Notes under the pieces: generated by a model
Told to the model about the DNA's origin: nothing
Seen by the model: only the letters and a program-made list of their open reading frames with translations
The model's database searches: none
DNA from: Apoderus coryli
Lineage: Eukaryota > Arthropoda > Insecta > Coleoptera > Attelabidae
Length of the DNA: 64,000 bases
Assembly (NCBI GenBank): GCA_911728435.2
Contig: OU452209.1
Span: forward strand, 10,274,869 to 10,338,868
Reading direction: 5' to 3'
In this document: positions 44,538 through 55,345 of the stretch, piece by piece
Layout: every line of letters starts with the position of its first letter
Numbering within the stretch: the first letter of the stretch is position 1
Program-made: the position numbers and the translations under genes

Positions 44538-45042
44538 TATAACTGTTCTATTTTTTTTATATTTGAAGTTAAAAAGTAGACATTCATAAACATATAATGC
44601 TACAGTTAATAATAATAATGGCTTTTTTTTTAATTCGAAAGAAGTAGTCCATATCGAAGTGGAGTAGAATAGTTAAATATTCTTGAAATAAAAGTCGAAC
44701 TCCACACAATAAATTTAATAAATATCCTCAATAGATTGTCGTGTGAACGTGCAGTCAATTAAGAACCTAAAATATTATCAAAGAGAAAATTAATCTTCGA
44801 TGATTTACAAAAAGAAACATAGCATGAAACTTACATTAGAAATAATGTGAATTTTAGATTTTTTAGTTTAATTTTTAAATGTTTAGTAACACAAATTCAA
44901 TTTTTTTATTTTATGACTTGAGAGAATAAAAAATTTTTTTCGCACAGTGAGTTAATAAATGAATTCCCAAAAATAATATGTACTAACTAGTATAACATAG
45001 TTTTAAAGAAGTAGTCCATTCTGAAGTGGAGTGAATGTATTG

Positions 45043-45112
45043 TAATAGGAAATAAAAGTCTGACTCCACAAAATCATATGATTTTGTGGAGTCAGACTTT
45101 TATTTCCTATTA
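45043..45112. repeat. 70-bp perfect palindrome
   Basis: TAATAGGAAATAAAAGTCTG... mirrored about CATATG (45075-45080) with no mismatch. It could extrude a 35-bp cruciform arm, or mark a head-to-head junction of the same tail sequence. Confidence 0.9.
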
Positions 45113-45147
45113 TAGTATAACATAGCTTTTCGTAAGAATCTCATATA

Positions 45148-45188
45148 ACCACTGATGATGCGGCCCGGAGCTGCGAAACATGTATGGT
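45148..45188 (+). ncRNA. hammerhead ribozyme-like motif 3
   Basis: ACCA, CTGATGA, one extra T, stem II GCGGC/GCTGC (with one G-T pair) around CCGGA, GAA, stem III ACATGT, cleavage-position A, TGGT. Same stems I and III as motifs 1 and 2, but a different stem II that still pairs: co-variation supporting a real structure. Confidence 0.75.
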
Positions 45189-46079
45189 GACAAATGTAAT
45201 TTGTTGAGGATATTTATTAAATTTATTGTGTGGAGGTCGACTTTTATTTCAAGAATATTTTTTTTTAATTGTGAATTACAAGAATACTATTAGAAATGAT
45301 TTTATGAATATTCACATGAAAGTCGTGGCGAAGTTCAACCGTGTTGCTCTTCCACTTAACCACCACTGCACTTCTGAAATTAACCAAAATAAATATTACT
45401 CACTTATTACTATATTTATCAGATATGATGTACAATCAAAACCAAAAACTTCAAGTATTCATTTGCTACATCTATTGTTCTTCCTTAGAACATACTATAA
45501 AGATCTTAACGTATTATATGACACATATTTTTTAACCACCCGAAGGCTGTATAAAATTGTATTTACTTTTTTTGGCTATTTCAAAGATATGATCTGATGA
45601 TGTTAGCTTTGAATCAATATTTAACCCCAGGCGTTCTACTACTTGATAAAATCACAAGTCTAAACTGTCCATAAAAATGTTACTATGACTTGTAAGGAAG
45701 TGAATAAATTGGGTTTTTCCAGCATTTAATATCATTTTATTTGTTCTCATCCATTCCTGTATCCGTTTCAGTACTAAATCAATTTCTTCTGAGAGCCTTG
45801 ATTTTGTAATAGGAACTATCAGTAACGAAATGTCATCGGCGTAGTTAATAACTAAATGTTCACTGTTATTAAGGATCTTGCACAAGTAATTTATAAATAT
45901 ATTAAATATCAGTGGCCCTAATATACTACCTTGTGGTACTCCCATTTTTATATTCTTAAAGGTAATCTCAACATACATCTTTGTAGTTCTTTTATTTTAA
46001 CTGCCTGCTATCTGTTATCTAAATAAAAGTTAAAATATTTTCAGGGTATATATGTTATTCTGTATGTTCTTAACTTTTA

Positions 46080-46535
46080 TTTCTTACATATATTCAACTT
46101 TTTTAAAACTAATGGATTCCTACTATAAATATTAATAGACCAATAAACAAATTATTGTGTGTATTGCTATACGGTGTTCCTTACATATATCTTCTAAACA
46201 ATTTGTTTGAAATATTAAATTCAAAATATTTCACTTCAATTATTCGTCCAATAGCGATTGGACCCCACGGAATATACAATTATGGACCCTTCGATGCCCT
46301 AGCATTACGGTATCGCAGACATGCTAGCGCTTTTTCTTCGCTTTTTCTTTGCTTTGACTGTGACACGTATAACGATCAGTATTATCAGTCTGTGATAATA
46401 AGGCCTCGTCTGTGATTTGCGCTTAGGCCTATCTAGCGTGTGTGTGATATTGGATGTTATAAGTGAGTGTGCTTAAGGGTCTATGATTGTATATTACTGG
46501 AAACTAATTAAAACAAAACTTTGCGCACCTTTCAA
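46080..46535 (-). repeat. dispersed repeat family R, reverse copy
   Basis: Contains AGCGATTGGACCCCACGGAA and AAGGGTCTATGATTGTATAT; closest to 62055-62510, with which it shares the flanks on both sides. Confidence 0.78.
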
Positions 46536-46713
46536 CATACTAGGTTATTCAATAAGTCCGTCGGATGACACATAGATGGTGTTACTAGAATATTCCATAT
46601 AATTTTTATTTAGTAGTAACCTTCAAACGAGTATAAATTTGACAGCAATCTGACTATTGATTAGTGAGTTATAGCATTTTGTGTGAAGCAACTTTTATTA
46701 TTAAAAAAAAAAA

Positions 46714-49025
46714 ATGGAAAAAAGTGAATTTCGAGTTTTGATAAGGCATTGCTTTTTGATGAAAAACAATACAGTGGACACCAAAAAACAATGGCTTGAT
46801 AAACATTATCCGAACTCTGCTTCATCGGGACAAATGGTAGAGAGGTGGATTGCTGAATTTAATCGTGTTCGTACCAGCACAAATGATGCAGAGCCCAAAT
46901 GAGGCTGTTATTCTAGAAAACGTCAAACAAATTCACAAATTGGTTATGAACGATCGCACATTGAAGGTGTACGAGCTAGTTGACATTGTAAAGATATCAG
47001 ATGGTAGTGTTTTTACCATTTTACACGAACATTTGGGTATGCGTAAGCTATGTGCAAAGTGGGTGCCGCATGAGCTCACAGGCGACCAAAAACAACGAAT
47101 GGATGCTTCAGAGGAGTGTTTGGCGCTGTTAAACCGCAATAAAATGGAATTCTATCGTCGATATATGACAATGGATGAAACATGGCTTCACTAGTACACA
47201 CTAGAATCCAAAAGACAGTCAGCTGACTGGACAGTAATCGACGAACCGAAAGCGAGCAAAGACGCAACAGTCGGCCGGTAAGGTGATGACTTCTATATTT
47301 TGGGACGCGAATGGAATAATATTCATCGACTACCTCCAAAAAGGAACCACCATCAACAGCGACTCTTAAGCCCGGTTTAGCCAACGTTTTTGTATAACGC
47401 AGTGAATATGATTAGTCGTAGTTTTTGTCACAGTTTTAGTGTATAATGCATAACAAAAGTTTATCCAACATATGGTCATAAAAACAAGCATAACCAATGT
47501 GCCGAGCCAATCAAAATCTGCATATTATGCGCATGCGGGATGCGGGCAATAATACACAACATGATTATTTTTATTTGGGCCATACCAAACAATAAACGTT
47601 ATTCTATGTTACCAAACATTTAAAACAATTTTGTAAATTTGTCCACAATTTTGCTTCAAACATACTTCATAGATCTCCTATGTCATATAACACAAAATAT
47701 AATATACAGTGTATACAGTTTTATTTTTAAAAGTGTCGTGTATACTTTCGATACCGATACCTAAGGTATCGATACTTTTTAGACAAGTATCGGTAGAATT
47801 CATACTTGGCCAAAAATTACGGGTATCGGAATCGATACTTTTTACTATTTTCGCAACCCTAGTTACTTCCTCTTCTACTAGATTAGGGAATATCCGTTAC
47901 CTCGAATGGCGCGTGTACTAAGAGAAAAAAATAAGTAGAAGTCCACAACAAAGGGAATCTGGGTGAGATCCTATAACTTCTACTTTAGGCAAAACTACAA
48001 CTTTAGAGAGCAATCCTTTAGAAAAGCACATACACGTCTAATGCCTTCGAGAGAAAGAAAATCATGCAAGATGGCTGAAGTAATTAGGGGAGTACAGGAA
48101 TGTATGGATGACATCTGATGGTGAAAGGAATCGGAACGTGCATGAAATAATCTACATTCAAGCTGTTTATCTTTTTTATAGGTTACATTTGATATTGATT
48201 TTATAAGCTTGTCGTAATCATATTCATAAAAGTTGAAATAACTGAACTTTCACAAAAAACTGTTTTAGTCACAAAGACTCGGCCGTAGTCGTCGGCATTC
48301 GGAAACGTCATTGCGGGAAATTCAAACTACGGCATAATCTTGTTCATAGCAGAGATATAATTATAATATTTTCATAATTTATATCATAATGTTAATGAAA
48401 TTTCAATTATTATATATATATATAATAAGCGATTATGTCAATAGTTTGAATTTTCTCGGAATAACATGTTTCCGAACGTCGACGACTGTCGCTATTCTTA
48501 CTACAACATTCAAAGTTATGACTATTATAAATCATTACAACTTGTAAACTAAACGTTGTATAAACGATACCATTTGACATAATGTATTTTAACTAGTTGT
48601 GCTTGTGACTATAACTATACACTAATCAGATTCTTATGCTTATTCGTTGGCTAAACAAGCCTTTACTGTGCAGTTTTGGATCGATTGAAGGCTGAAATCG
48701 CAAAGAAACGGACACATTTGCGAAAGGAAAAAGTGCGTTGTTTCACCAATACAATGCACGGTGTCCGAAAACGATGAAAACTATGGCAAAATTGAATGAA
48801 TTGGGCTTCGAATTGCTTACTCACCCATTATATTCTCCAGATTTAGCCCCCATTGACTTTGTCCTTTTTTCAGATCTCGAGAGAATGCTTGGTGGAAAGA
48901 AATTTAAGTCCAATGATGAAGTAATCGCTGAAACTGAGGGCTATTTTGCCGAGAAAGAGAAATCGTACTATAAAAGTGGTATCGAAAAGTTGGAAAATCG
49001 CTATACTTGTTTTATTGCCCTCTAA
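46714..49025 (+). pseudogene. mariner (DD34D) transposase, frameshifted and split
   Basis: ATG at 46714 (MEKSEFRVLIRHCF; helix-turn-helix and WIAEFNR). A frameshift and deletion near 46890 lead to another frame (LKVYELVDIVKISDGSVFTI, KWVPHELTGDQK, MTMDETWLH with the first catalytic D) and a stop at 47194. The C-terminal part resumes at 48666: FHQYNARCPKTMK, where the second catalytic Asp is Tyr (D to Y), then 34 residues later YSPDLAPIDF with the third D. Multiply inactivated. Confidence 0.87.
47369..48662. mobile_element. PIF/Harbinger-like non-autonomous DNA transposon
   Basis: 1294 bp flanked by the 3-bp duplicate TTA (47366-47368 and 48663-48665), the PIF/Harbinger target. TIR ends AGCCCGGTTTAGCCAACG and AGGCTTGTTTAGCCAACG (inverted), with weaker similarity continuing inward. 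No transposase. Excision on paper leaves the mariner frame contiguous, which fixes both ends. Confidence 0.82.
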
Positions 49026-49493
49026 GGCAACTATGTTGAATAATAAAATCGAGTTTTGTCATTTTTTTTTTCTTACTTATCCTACGGACTTATTGAGTGA
49101 CCTTATATATAAAAATTGTTCATTTTTAATAACTTCTTAAAAAACCTCTTAAATATCCATTTATACGATAATGCATGAATATTTTAAAATGAATCCGTAG
49201 AAATATGATAACGTATATTACTTTTTATAAGCACTGCTTGCTCTCATGGAATTCTTCAGGGAACAGTTATTGGTCCCATACTATTTAATATTTATGTAAA
49301 TGAGTTGCTGAGCCTTGAACTTCCAGCAAGCTTATTGTCATTCGCGGATTTTTCATAGAAGGCACAACAAAATGGCTTCAAGTTATTATTATCAACTTCC
49401 AGAAAACGGTTTATACCCGTTTGTAAATAATGTAACAACGCTACCAATAGCAAAAGAGATTACCATTCAGCTGGTACAAAGAGAAACAAGTTA

Positions 49494-50434
49494 TAATAAT
49501 AATAATATTAACCTTTATTTCCAATAGATCAGAGATCCATATAACAGGAAAAACAATATATTGAAAAATATCAGCAAAATTAAAATATATAAAATACAAG
49601 CATAAAATATAAACAATATAAAATACAATGCAACACACAATAATATACTAATAGAAAAAAAAACCTAAGCTCAGGCATGGAGACAATCTATAACTTTAGG
49701 AAGAGAATCACTGTATATGTCACAATCAGAACAGTCACACATAAAATAAATAGGACTTTGTCAAAGAGCATTTGAATTAGGTGTGTTTAGTCTAAATGCA
49801 AGAGAGGTTCTAGATTAAATGCGAGGAATAATAAAGTTAAGGGTCGGCAACAAATATGCGGAATCCACTGTGTTATGGATCAGATTATATATATATATAT
49901 ATAAAATACAATGCAACACACAATAATATACTAATAGAAAAAAAAACCTAAGCTCAGGCATGGAGACAATCTATAACTTTAGGAAGAGAATCACTGTATA
50001 TGTCACAATCAGAACAGTCACACATAAAATAAATAGGACTTTGTCAAAGAGCATTTGAATTAGGTGTGTTTAGTCTAAATGCAAGAGAGGTTCTAGATTA
50101 AATGCGAGGAATAATAAAGTTAAGGGTCGGCAACAAATATGCGGAATCCACTGTGTTATGGATCAGATTATATTATAGAAGTTTGACGGAATTAACCCTT
50201 CTGCATTGACTAAAGCGAAGCATATCAAATCGATCCAACAAACTATGATGATCTATACCTCTGCCAGAATAAGTTCCACCATGCTTAAAAGCTCCAATCC
50301 AAGCCACAAGACCATACAATAAATTAAACTTAGCTTGACGAAAATTCAACTGATCAGTATTAGCTGTGTTCCTTTTAAAATTGCTAATCCTACCGCCTGT
50401 AACACTTAAATCAATCATAATAGATGGATGATAT
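49494..50434 (-). mobile_element. LINE-G: short 5'-truncated LINE with an internal tandem duplication
   Basis: The 3' end is an ATA tail at 49494, then reverse-oriented sequence. Bounded by AAGTTA (49488-49493 and 50435-50440). At 50418-50173 an open frame reads RQAKFNLLYGLVAWIGAFKH, a LINE RT connection-like motif. Two 283-bp tandem copies fill most of the 3' UTR. Confidence 0.78.
49614..50179. repeat. 283-bp direct tandem duplication
   Basis: AAAATACAATGCAACACACA at 49620 and 49903, GGATCAGATTATAT at 49878 and 50161: constant 283-bp offset, no difference seen. The join is a TATATATA tract at 49885-49902. Confidence 0.93.
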
Positions 50435-50878
50435 AAGTTACGATATAAGCAAAACGGATCAGGTCAAATACCTAGGCATTATGTGTGTGTCTATTACAGT
50501 TCTGTACAATCCCTGTTATGTTATGGAATTGTGGGTTGGGGTGGAGCATACAGAACCAATCTTGAACGTTTAATAATCATACAAAAAAATCATTTTTAAA
50601 TTAGATATTCGTTTTCCGACACAAAGTATAGTTAGGGTTGGCTGGTTGAATTTTTTGCAATTTATGCTATTAATTTGACCACATTGTCCGTGTTATATAA
50701 ACAATTTCATAAGAACATCATTTGAATATATATATGCTTTCATTTTAAAATATTTTGAGGCACCGTGTATAATTGTTTCTAATTTACTTATTTTATTATT
50801 ACTTATGACAGTGATCAAGATGTCAGTAAATTGATATTTCCATGGTTTTACATTTAATAGTATATTATTTAACGAGCG

Positions 50879-50937
50879 TATAATGTAAGCTATATTACAC
50901 GAGCCACAGGCGAGTGTAATATAGCCATTATACGCGA
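50879..50937. repeat. hairpin palindrome
   Basis: CGTATAATG...CTATATTACAC GAG...GTGTAATATAGCCATTATACG: arms pair over ~20 bp with one 3-nt bulge. No adjacent ORF; function unknown. Confidence 0.7.
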
Positions 50938-51309
50938 GTCAAATACTATACTTTATCTACGACTATTGATTTCTGGAAGAGTGTACATGAAATTTCGTTT
51001 TCACTGTCAGAATCCATTAAAATTCACGTTTAACAAAATTTAATCTCTACGCTAAACCGTAACATTATTGCAAACGTCAAATATTTTAGCAGATATTGAC
51101 ACCCAACACATAACTGAACTCCACAAGTTAGTGGAGGGTACAGGGTTGCTGGATTGGGTGGCATAATATACGGGATTTTTCACAATAAGCCAATGAGGCT
51201 GCAGTGAAACCGGGGACTTAAGTCGTACGGACCCTTTCAAAAAAAAAAAAAAAAATCTATGCACCATACAACCTTTCGAGCTTCAGAGCTTCTTGCAGAA
51301 ACTATTTTT
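50938..51309. other. non-coding segment with an A-tract
   Basis: No coding signal. A 17-nt A run at 51239-51255 after GACTTAAGTCGTACGGACCC may be the tail of an unrecognised retro-inserted short element. Confidence 0.4.
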
Positions 51310-53435
51310 TTGATACAAATTTAGTGGTCAAATTAGCTTTTTTGATCATTTCTCAAAAACTCGCAAACAGATTTTGCCAAAATTTTACATGCATTTGGGG
51401 ACCGATAACCTAAAATAATCTGCATTACTTTGACTTTCATTAACTGTTCATTGGCGTACATATAGGGGGTATTTGGGTAAATTTTTCACATAAATTAATT
51501 AAAGACAGCTTTGACAAGCTTGATTATTTTAAATTATTACTTTTATAAAAAGAGCAACTACGCTACAAAAAAGTTATTACGTGGATGTTGTGATTTCTAC
51601 CATATTTATGGAAACCGACAAATTGCAAGTTAATGATAGATTTAAATCAAAGTAACGTTTACCTCCAGCCATGGCAAACGACTGTCGCAACAATAAAAAA
51701 AAACTTTGACAGTAACAAATTGATATTAGTTAAAATTGTTTTATTATTTCGTAGTTGTTTAATATTTCGAATCTTTATTTCTAAATTAAAATGAGTTTTT
51801 CAATTGAAGAATATGCAGATATGGTGTTTTGTTATGGTTTGTGCAATGCAAATGGAAGAGCAGCGGCCCGAGAATACCAAATTAGGTATCCTAATAGACG
51901 TCATCCATATCCCAAAACATTTATGACTACATTTCACAGGCTTAGAACGACAGGGAGCATTTTACCTAGAGCTAACGAACGACCGCATCGTCTAAATTTT
52001 CAAACTGAAGAAAACATAGTGGATTTAGTTTTAGACACTAGAAGAATATCAACTCAATTGGCATTACCTCAAACAACTGTTTGGAGAGTATTAAATTGAG
52101 AAATGCTGTATCCCTATCATCTCTAAGATGTCTAGGCCCTACATCTTGGAGACCATGAAAGGCGCCTACTATTTTGTATTTGGGTTCTTGGTAAGTATCA
52201 AGAAGATGAAAGATTTTAGAGAAAATACTTTTACTAGAGATGGCAGAAATACAAAAACCATAATGAACATGTATGGTCTTTAAACAACTCTCGTGCTATT
52301 AGGCCACGAAGTTTTCAAGAACGTTTTAATATCAATGTTTGGGGTGGCATGTTTAACAATCAATTATTGCCGTTGTTCGTAATTAATGGGCATTTAAACT
52401 CAAATAAATACAGTCATTTTCTACAAAACCGCCTACTCGAATTTATTGAGGATGACCTCTGAATATTGTTCAAAACATGTGGTATCAACATGACGGAGCC
52501 CCTGCGCATCATAGTAGACAAGTAACAGAAGTTTTAAATCACCTATTTGGAAACAATTGGATTGGTTTGGGAGGTCCTATTGAGTGGCCTCCAAGATCAC
52601 CGATCTGAATCCGCTCGATTTCTTTTTATGGGGGTACATGAAACAATTGGTTTACAGTGTACCAATTATAAATGAAAACCAACTACTGTAGAGTTGATGA
52701 AGCTGCTAGGGAAATAAGAAACGATCATGATATCCTTATTACTTATTAGAGCTACAAATTAATCAGTTGAAAGATGTAGAATGTGCATTACTGTCAATGG
52801 AGGGCAATTTGAACAGTTGTTATGAATTTTCTTATTTTAATTTCGAGTTTTTTTATTGTTAAATGTTTAATTGTAGTGATAGGCCTTAAAATTTGTTGTT
52901 AAGTAATTTGTTATTATGAAATCGTTTTCCACGGAAAAATTTTTTTTTCATTTTGTTTTCAGGTAAACATGATTTTGATTTAAATCAACCATTACCTTGC
53001 AATTTATCGGGTTCCATAAAAATGGTAAAAACCACAACATCGACGTAATTAACTTTTTTGTAGCTATAATATAAATTGCTCTTTTTAAAAAAGTAATAAT
53101 TTAAAATAATGAAGCTTGTCAAAGCTGTCTTTAATTAATTTATCTGTAAAATGTATCCAAATGCCCCCTCTATCTACGACAATGAACAGTTAATGAAAGT
53201 CAAAATAATGCAGATTATTTTAGGTTATCGGTCCACAAATGCACGTAAAATTTTGTCAAAATCGGTTAGCTAGATTTTGAGAAATGAACAAAAATGCTAA
53301 TTTGACCACTAAATTTGGACACCCTGTATCTCGATAACGAAGCATTTGCTGACATGGGTTCAATGGCAAAAAATGCTTGAATTGTTTTCAGTAATCTCCA
53401 GTTTTCGTTTGTTGCAACCATAATGAATCACCCTG
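51310..53435 (+). mobile_element. DD41D-type Tc1/mariner relic
   Basis: Right TIR ends AATGAATCACCCTG beside TA (53436). Inverted similarity to the left begins at CAAATTTAGTGGTCAAATTA (about 51317), so about 110 bp of the left end is missing. Long TIRs (about 51317-51660 and 52970-53435) bracket a broken transposase. Confidence 0.8.
51791..52840 (+). pseudogene. DD41D-type transposase, frameshifted
   Basis: ATG at 51791; 102 open codons of N-terminal DNA-binding region (SFSIEEYADMVFCYGLCNAN, RHPYPKTFMTTFHRLRTTGS). Then stops and shifts, with catalytic pieces INVWGGMFNNQLLPLFVI, QHDGAPAHHSRQV (second D) and RSPDLNPLDFFLWGYMK-like sequence (third D; 41 residues between, allowing for frameshifts). 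Homologous to the intact transposase at 30052-31125 but a different family. Confidence 0.8.
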
Positions 53436-53598
53436 TATATGCATATTGTTTTTTAGTATGTTTGAAACTTTACTTTAAATTTATATGTGCTGTGGTATGT
53501 ACGACGGTTCTATCTATGCAAAAATGGTATATGTAAATACATTAAAAAAAATCATTCTGGACATGAAAATGTATAGGTACTCGATTAAACAAAATAAA

Positions 53599-55266
53599 CT
53601 GTTGTCCTCGATTCACGAATAGCTCTCCATATTTAAGTGTAAAAATAATAATTTTATGACCTTTTTGTCATTTATCTATAATTTATATATATATATTTTT
53701 TTTTAGATATCAGCTATTTATTTTAAGTATCGGGTTCTGTTTTATATTTCAGACCTTCTAGACACTAGGCCAAGTTCTTGTACGCAAAATAGTTGATTTT
53801 TTCAATTTTATTATAAAATGTATTTTGCGCCTTTTTCTACTATTTACGAACGCCTTCGTAAACAATATTGTTATGCTGCACGTTGCAGGTTATCTTATAT
53901 CAAAGCTATATATTTATACTCGTAATTAGCCAATTTTTCTGTTATATTTGGGAATTTTTTGTTTCCGTTTTTGACCCTTTTTAGACTATTTTCGAACGCC
54001 TGTGTGAACCAGTTCATTTATGTAACATTTTTTAGGTTATATTCTATCACAACTATGAAAAATTATTCCGTATTTTGAATACGTTTAGGAAGTATATATT
54101 TTTTTATTTTGACCCCTTTTACACTATTTACGAAGGCCTATGAAAACAAGTTAATTATAACACATTTTATAAGTTATATTCTATCAAATGTTAATGTGGT
54201 CTAGTTGTTTAGGATAAATATTTTAGGATATATTTAAAAAAATTATTCAATATTTCGGATAAGTTTAAGAACTATGTTTTTTTAATTTTTGAACCCTCTT
54301 TTAAACACCTTGCCTACGGTCATTGTTAATCACCACCTATAAATATCCTGTAGTATTTTCGTACCGAATGTGGTTAAAATCCGTTAAGTGGTTTTTGAGT
54401 TATCACGGATACAAATTTTTTCTGACCCTTTTATAGAATTTTCACGGACGCCTATGGTACATTAATTTTTGTCGTGTATTTTTAACACCAATTCAACTAG
54501 TTTAGATATAAAAAATTTTACATTTTAAATATGTTTTTTATTTTACCCACTTTTCTACTATTTACGAACGCCTATGTAAATGCAAATTTTCTGCTGCATT
54601 TTGTAGGTTATCTTATATCAAGGCTCTATATAATTCGCTAATTTTTCTGGTATATTTGGGAAACCTTTTTTTTTTGGTTTTTGACCCTTTTTTTAGACTA
54701 TTTTCAAAAGCCTGTGTGTACCAATTCTTTTATGGGACATTTTTTAGCTTATATTGTATCACAACTATGAAAAATTATTCCATATTTCGAATAAGTGTAC
54801 GAAATATATATTTTTTATGTTTTGACCCCTTTTCCAATATTTACGAACGCCTATGAAAGTAAGTTATTTATGCCACATTTTATAGATTATATTCTATCAA
54901 AGCTATAAATAACTAGTTAATATTTCTGCTATGTTTAAGAAATACGTTTTTTTAAATTCTCTTTTACCCAATTTTCGAACGCCAATGTGGTCTAATATTT
55001 TATGTTCAATATTTTAAGTTATATTCAATTAAATGCGTAAAAAATTATGCAGTATTTCAGATATGTTTAAGAACTATGAACTTTTTTAATTTTTTGGCCC
55101 TGTTTTAAACCCCTTGCCTAAGCTCAATGTTTCCCAAAATCTAATCAGCTCCTTGCCATGTCCAATAGTATTTTTGGTTAAAATCTGTTAAGTGGTTTTT
55201 GCGTTTTTGTGGATAAAGACAGACAGACAGAAATTTTTTTAAAACGACTTATTTATGTATAAAATG
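53599..55266 (+). mobile_element. second higher-order-repeat element
   Basis: Starts CTGTTGTCCTCGATTCACGA, same subterminal AGCTCTCCATA. Monomer cores at about 53842, 53985, 54123, 54312, 54435, 54560, 54697, 54838, 54970 and 55115, in the same order as at 36225-37600 but with part of the first higher-order unit deleted (around 54188). The right end is lost at the hammerhead motif. Confidence 0.75.
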
Positions 55267-55345
55267 ATGTCTGAAGAAGGCGACAATCAATCGCCGAAAC
55301 GTCACTACGATTGACAATTGAAATAAAACATTTTCAGTAAAAAAA
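55267..55345 (+). ncRNA. hammerhead ribozyme-like motif 4 with A-tail
   Basis: Core CTGAAGA (55271-55277; the variable position is A), one extra A, stem II GGCGA/TCGCC around CAATCAA, GAA, stem III ACGT and the typical cleavage triplet GTC, then sequence ending in a 10-A tract. Stem I pairs only 2 bp contiguously, so self-cleavage is uncertain. It abuts the broken end of the repeat element, suggesting a truncated retro-insertion. Confidence 0.55.

Larger units (their letters stand above)
44636..45257 (+). mobile_element. 622-bp non-autonomous element carrying a hammerhead motif
   Basis: Flanked by the 13-bp duplicate TTTTTTTTTAATT (44623-44635 and 45258-45270); copy 1 (about 22532-22548) is the empty site. 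Contains an inverted pair (44678-44732 with 45204-45257: AATATTCTTGAAATAAAAGT / its inverse), a direct repeat (AAGAAGTAGTCCAT at 44642 and 45007), a 70-bp perfect palindrome and a hammerhead motif. No protein. The retro-type target duplication and hammerhead suggest a Penelope-like or retrozyme-like non-autonomous element. Confidence 0.78.
42760..46070 (-). mobile_element. LINE-E relic (copy 2), interrupted twice
   Basis: Counterpart of 22220-23370. Broken by the TA-flanked transposon 42978-44537 and the hammerhead element 44636-45257. The RT palm lies at 45978-45652. Similarity to copy 1 stops near 46070. Confidence 0.82.
46542..49105 (+). mobile_element. DD34D mariner relic, split by a Harbinger-like MITE
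   Basis: TIR-like ends GTTATTCAATAAGTCCGTCGGA and, inverted at the right, TCCTACGGACTTATTGAGTG. Sequence 47369-48662 is a later insertion. The exact outer base is uncertain by a few bp. Confidence 0.83.
49200..50800 (+). pseudogene. LINE-H RT fragment, interrupted by LINE-G
   Basis: Left part (49240-49493) has GILQGTVIGPILFNIYVNEL and SFADF (catalytic box damaged). Right part (50435 on) has SKTDQVKYLGIM, then YYSSVQSLLCYGIVGWGGAY and NLERLIIIQK. The coding frame joins once LINE-G and one copy of AAGTTA are removed. Deletions and stops elsewhere. A second fragment of the same LINE is at 63745-64000. Confidence 0.78.
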
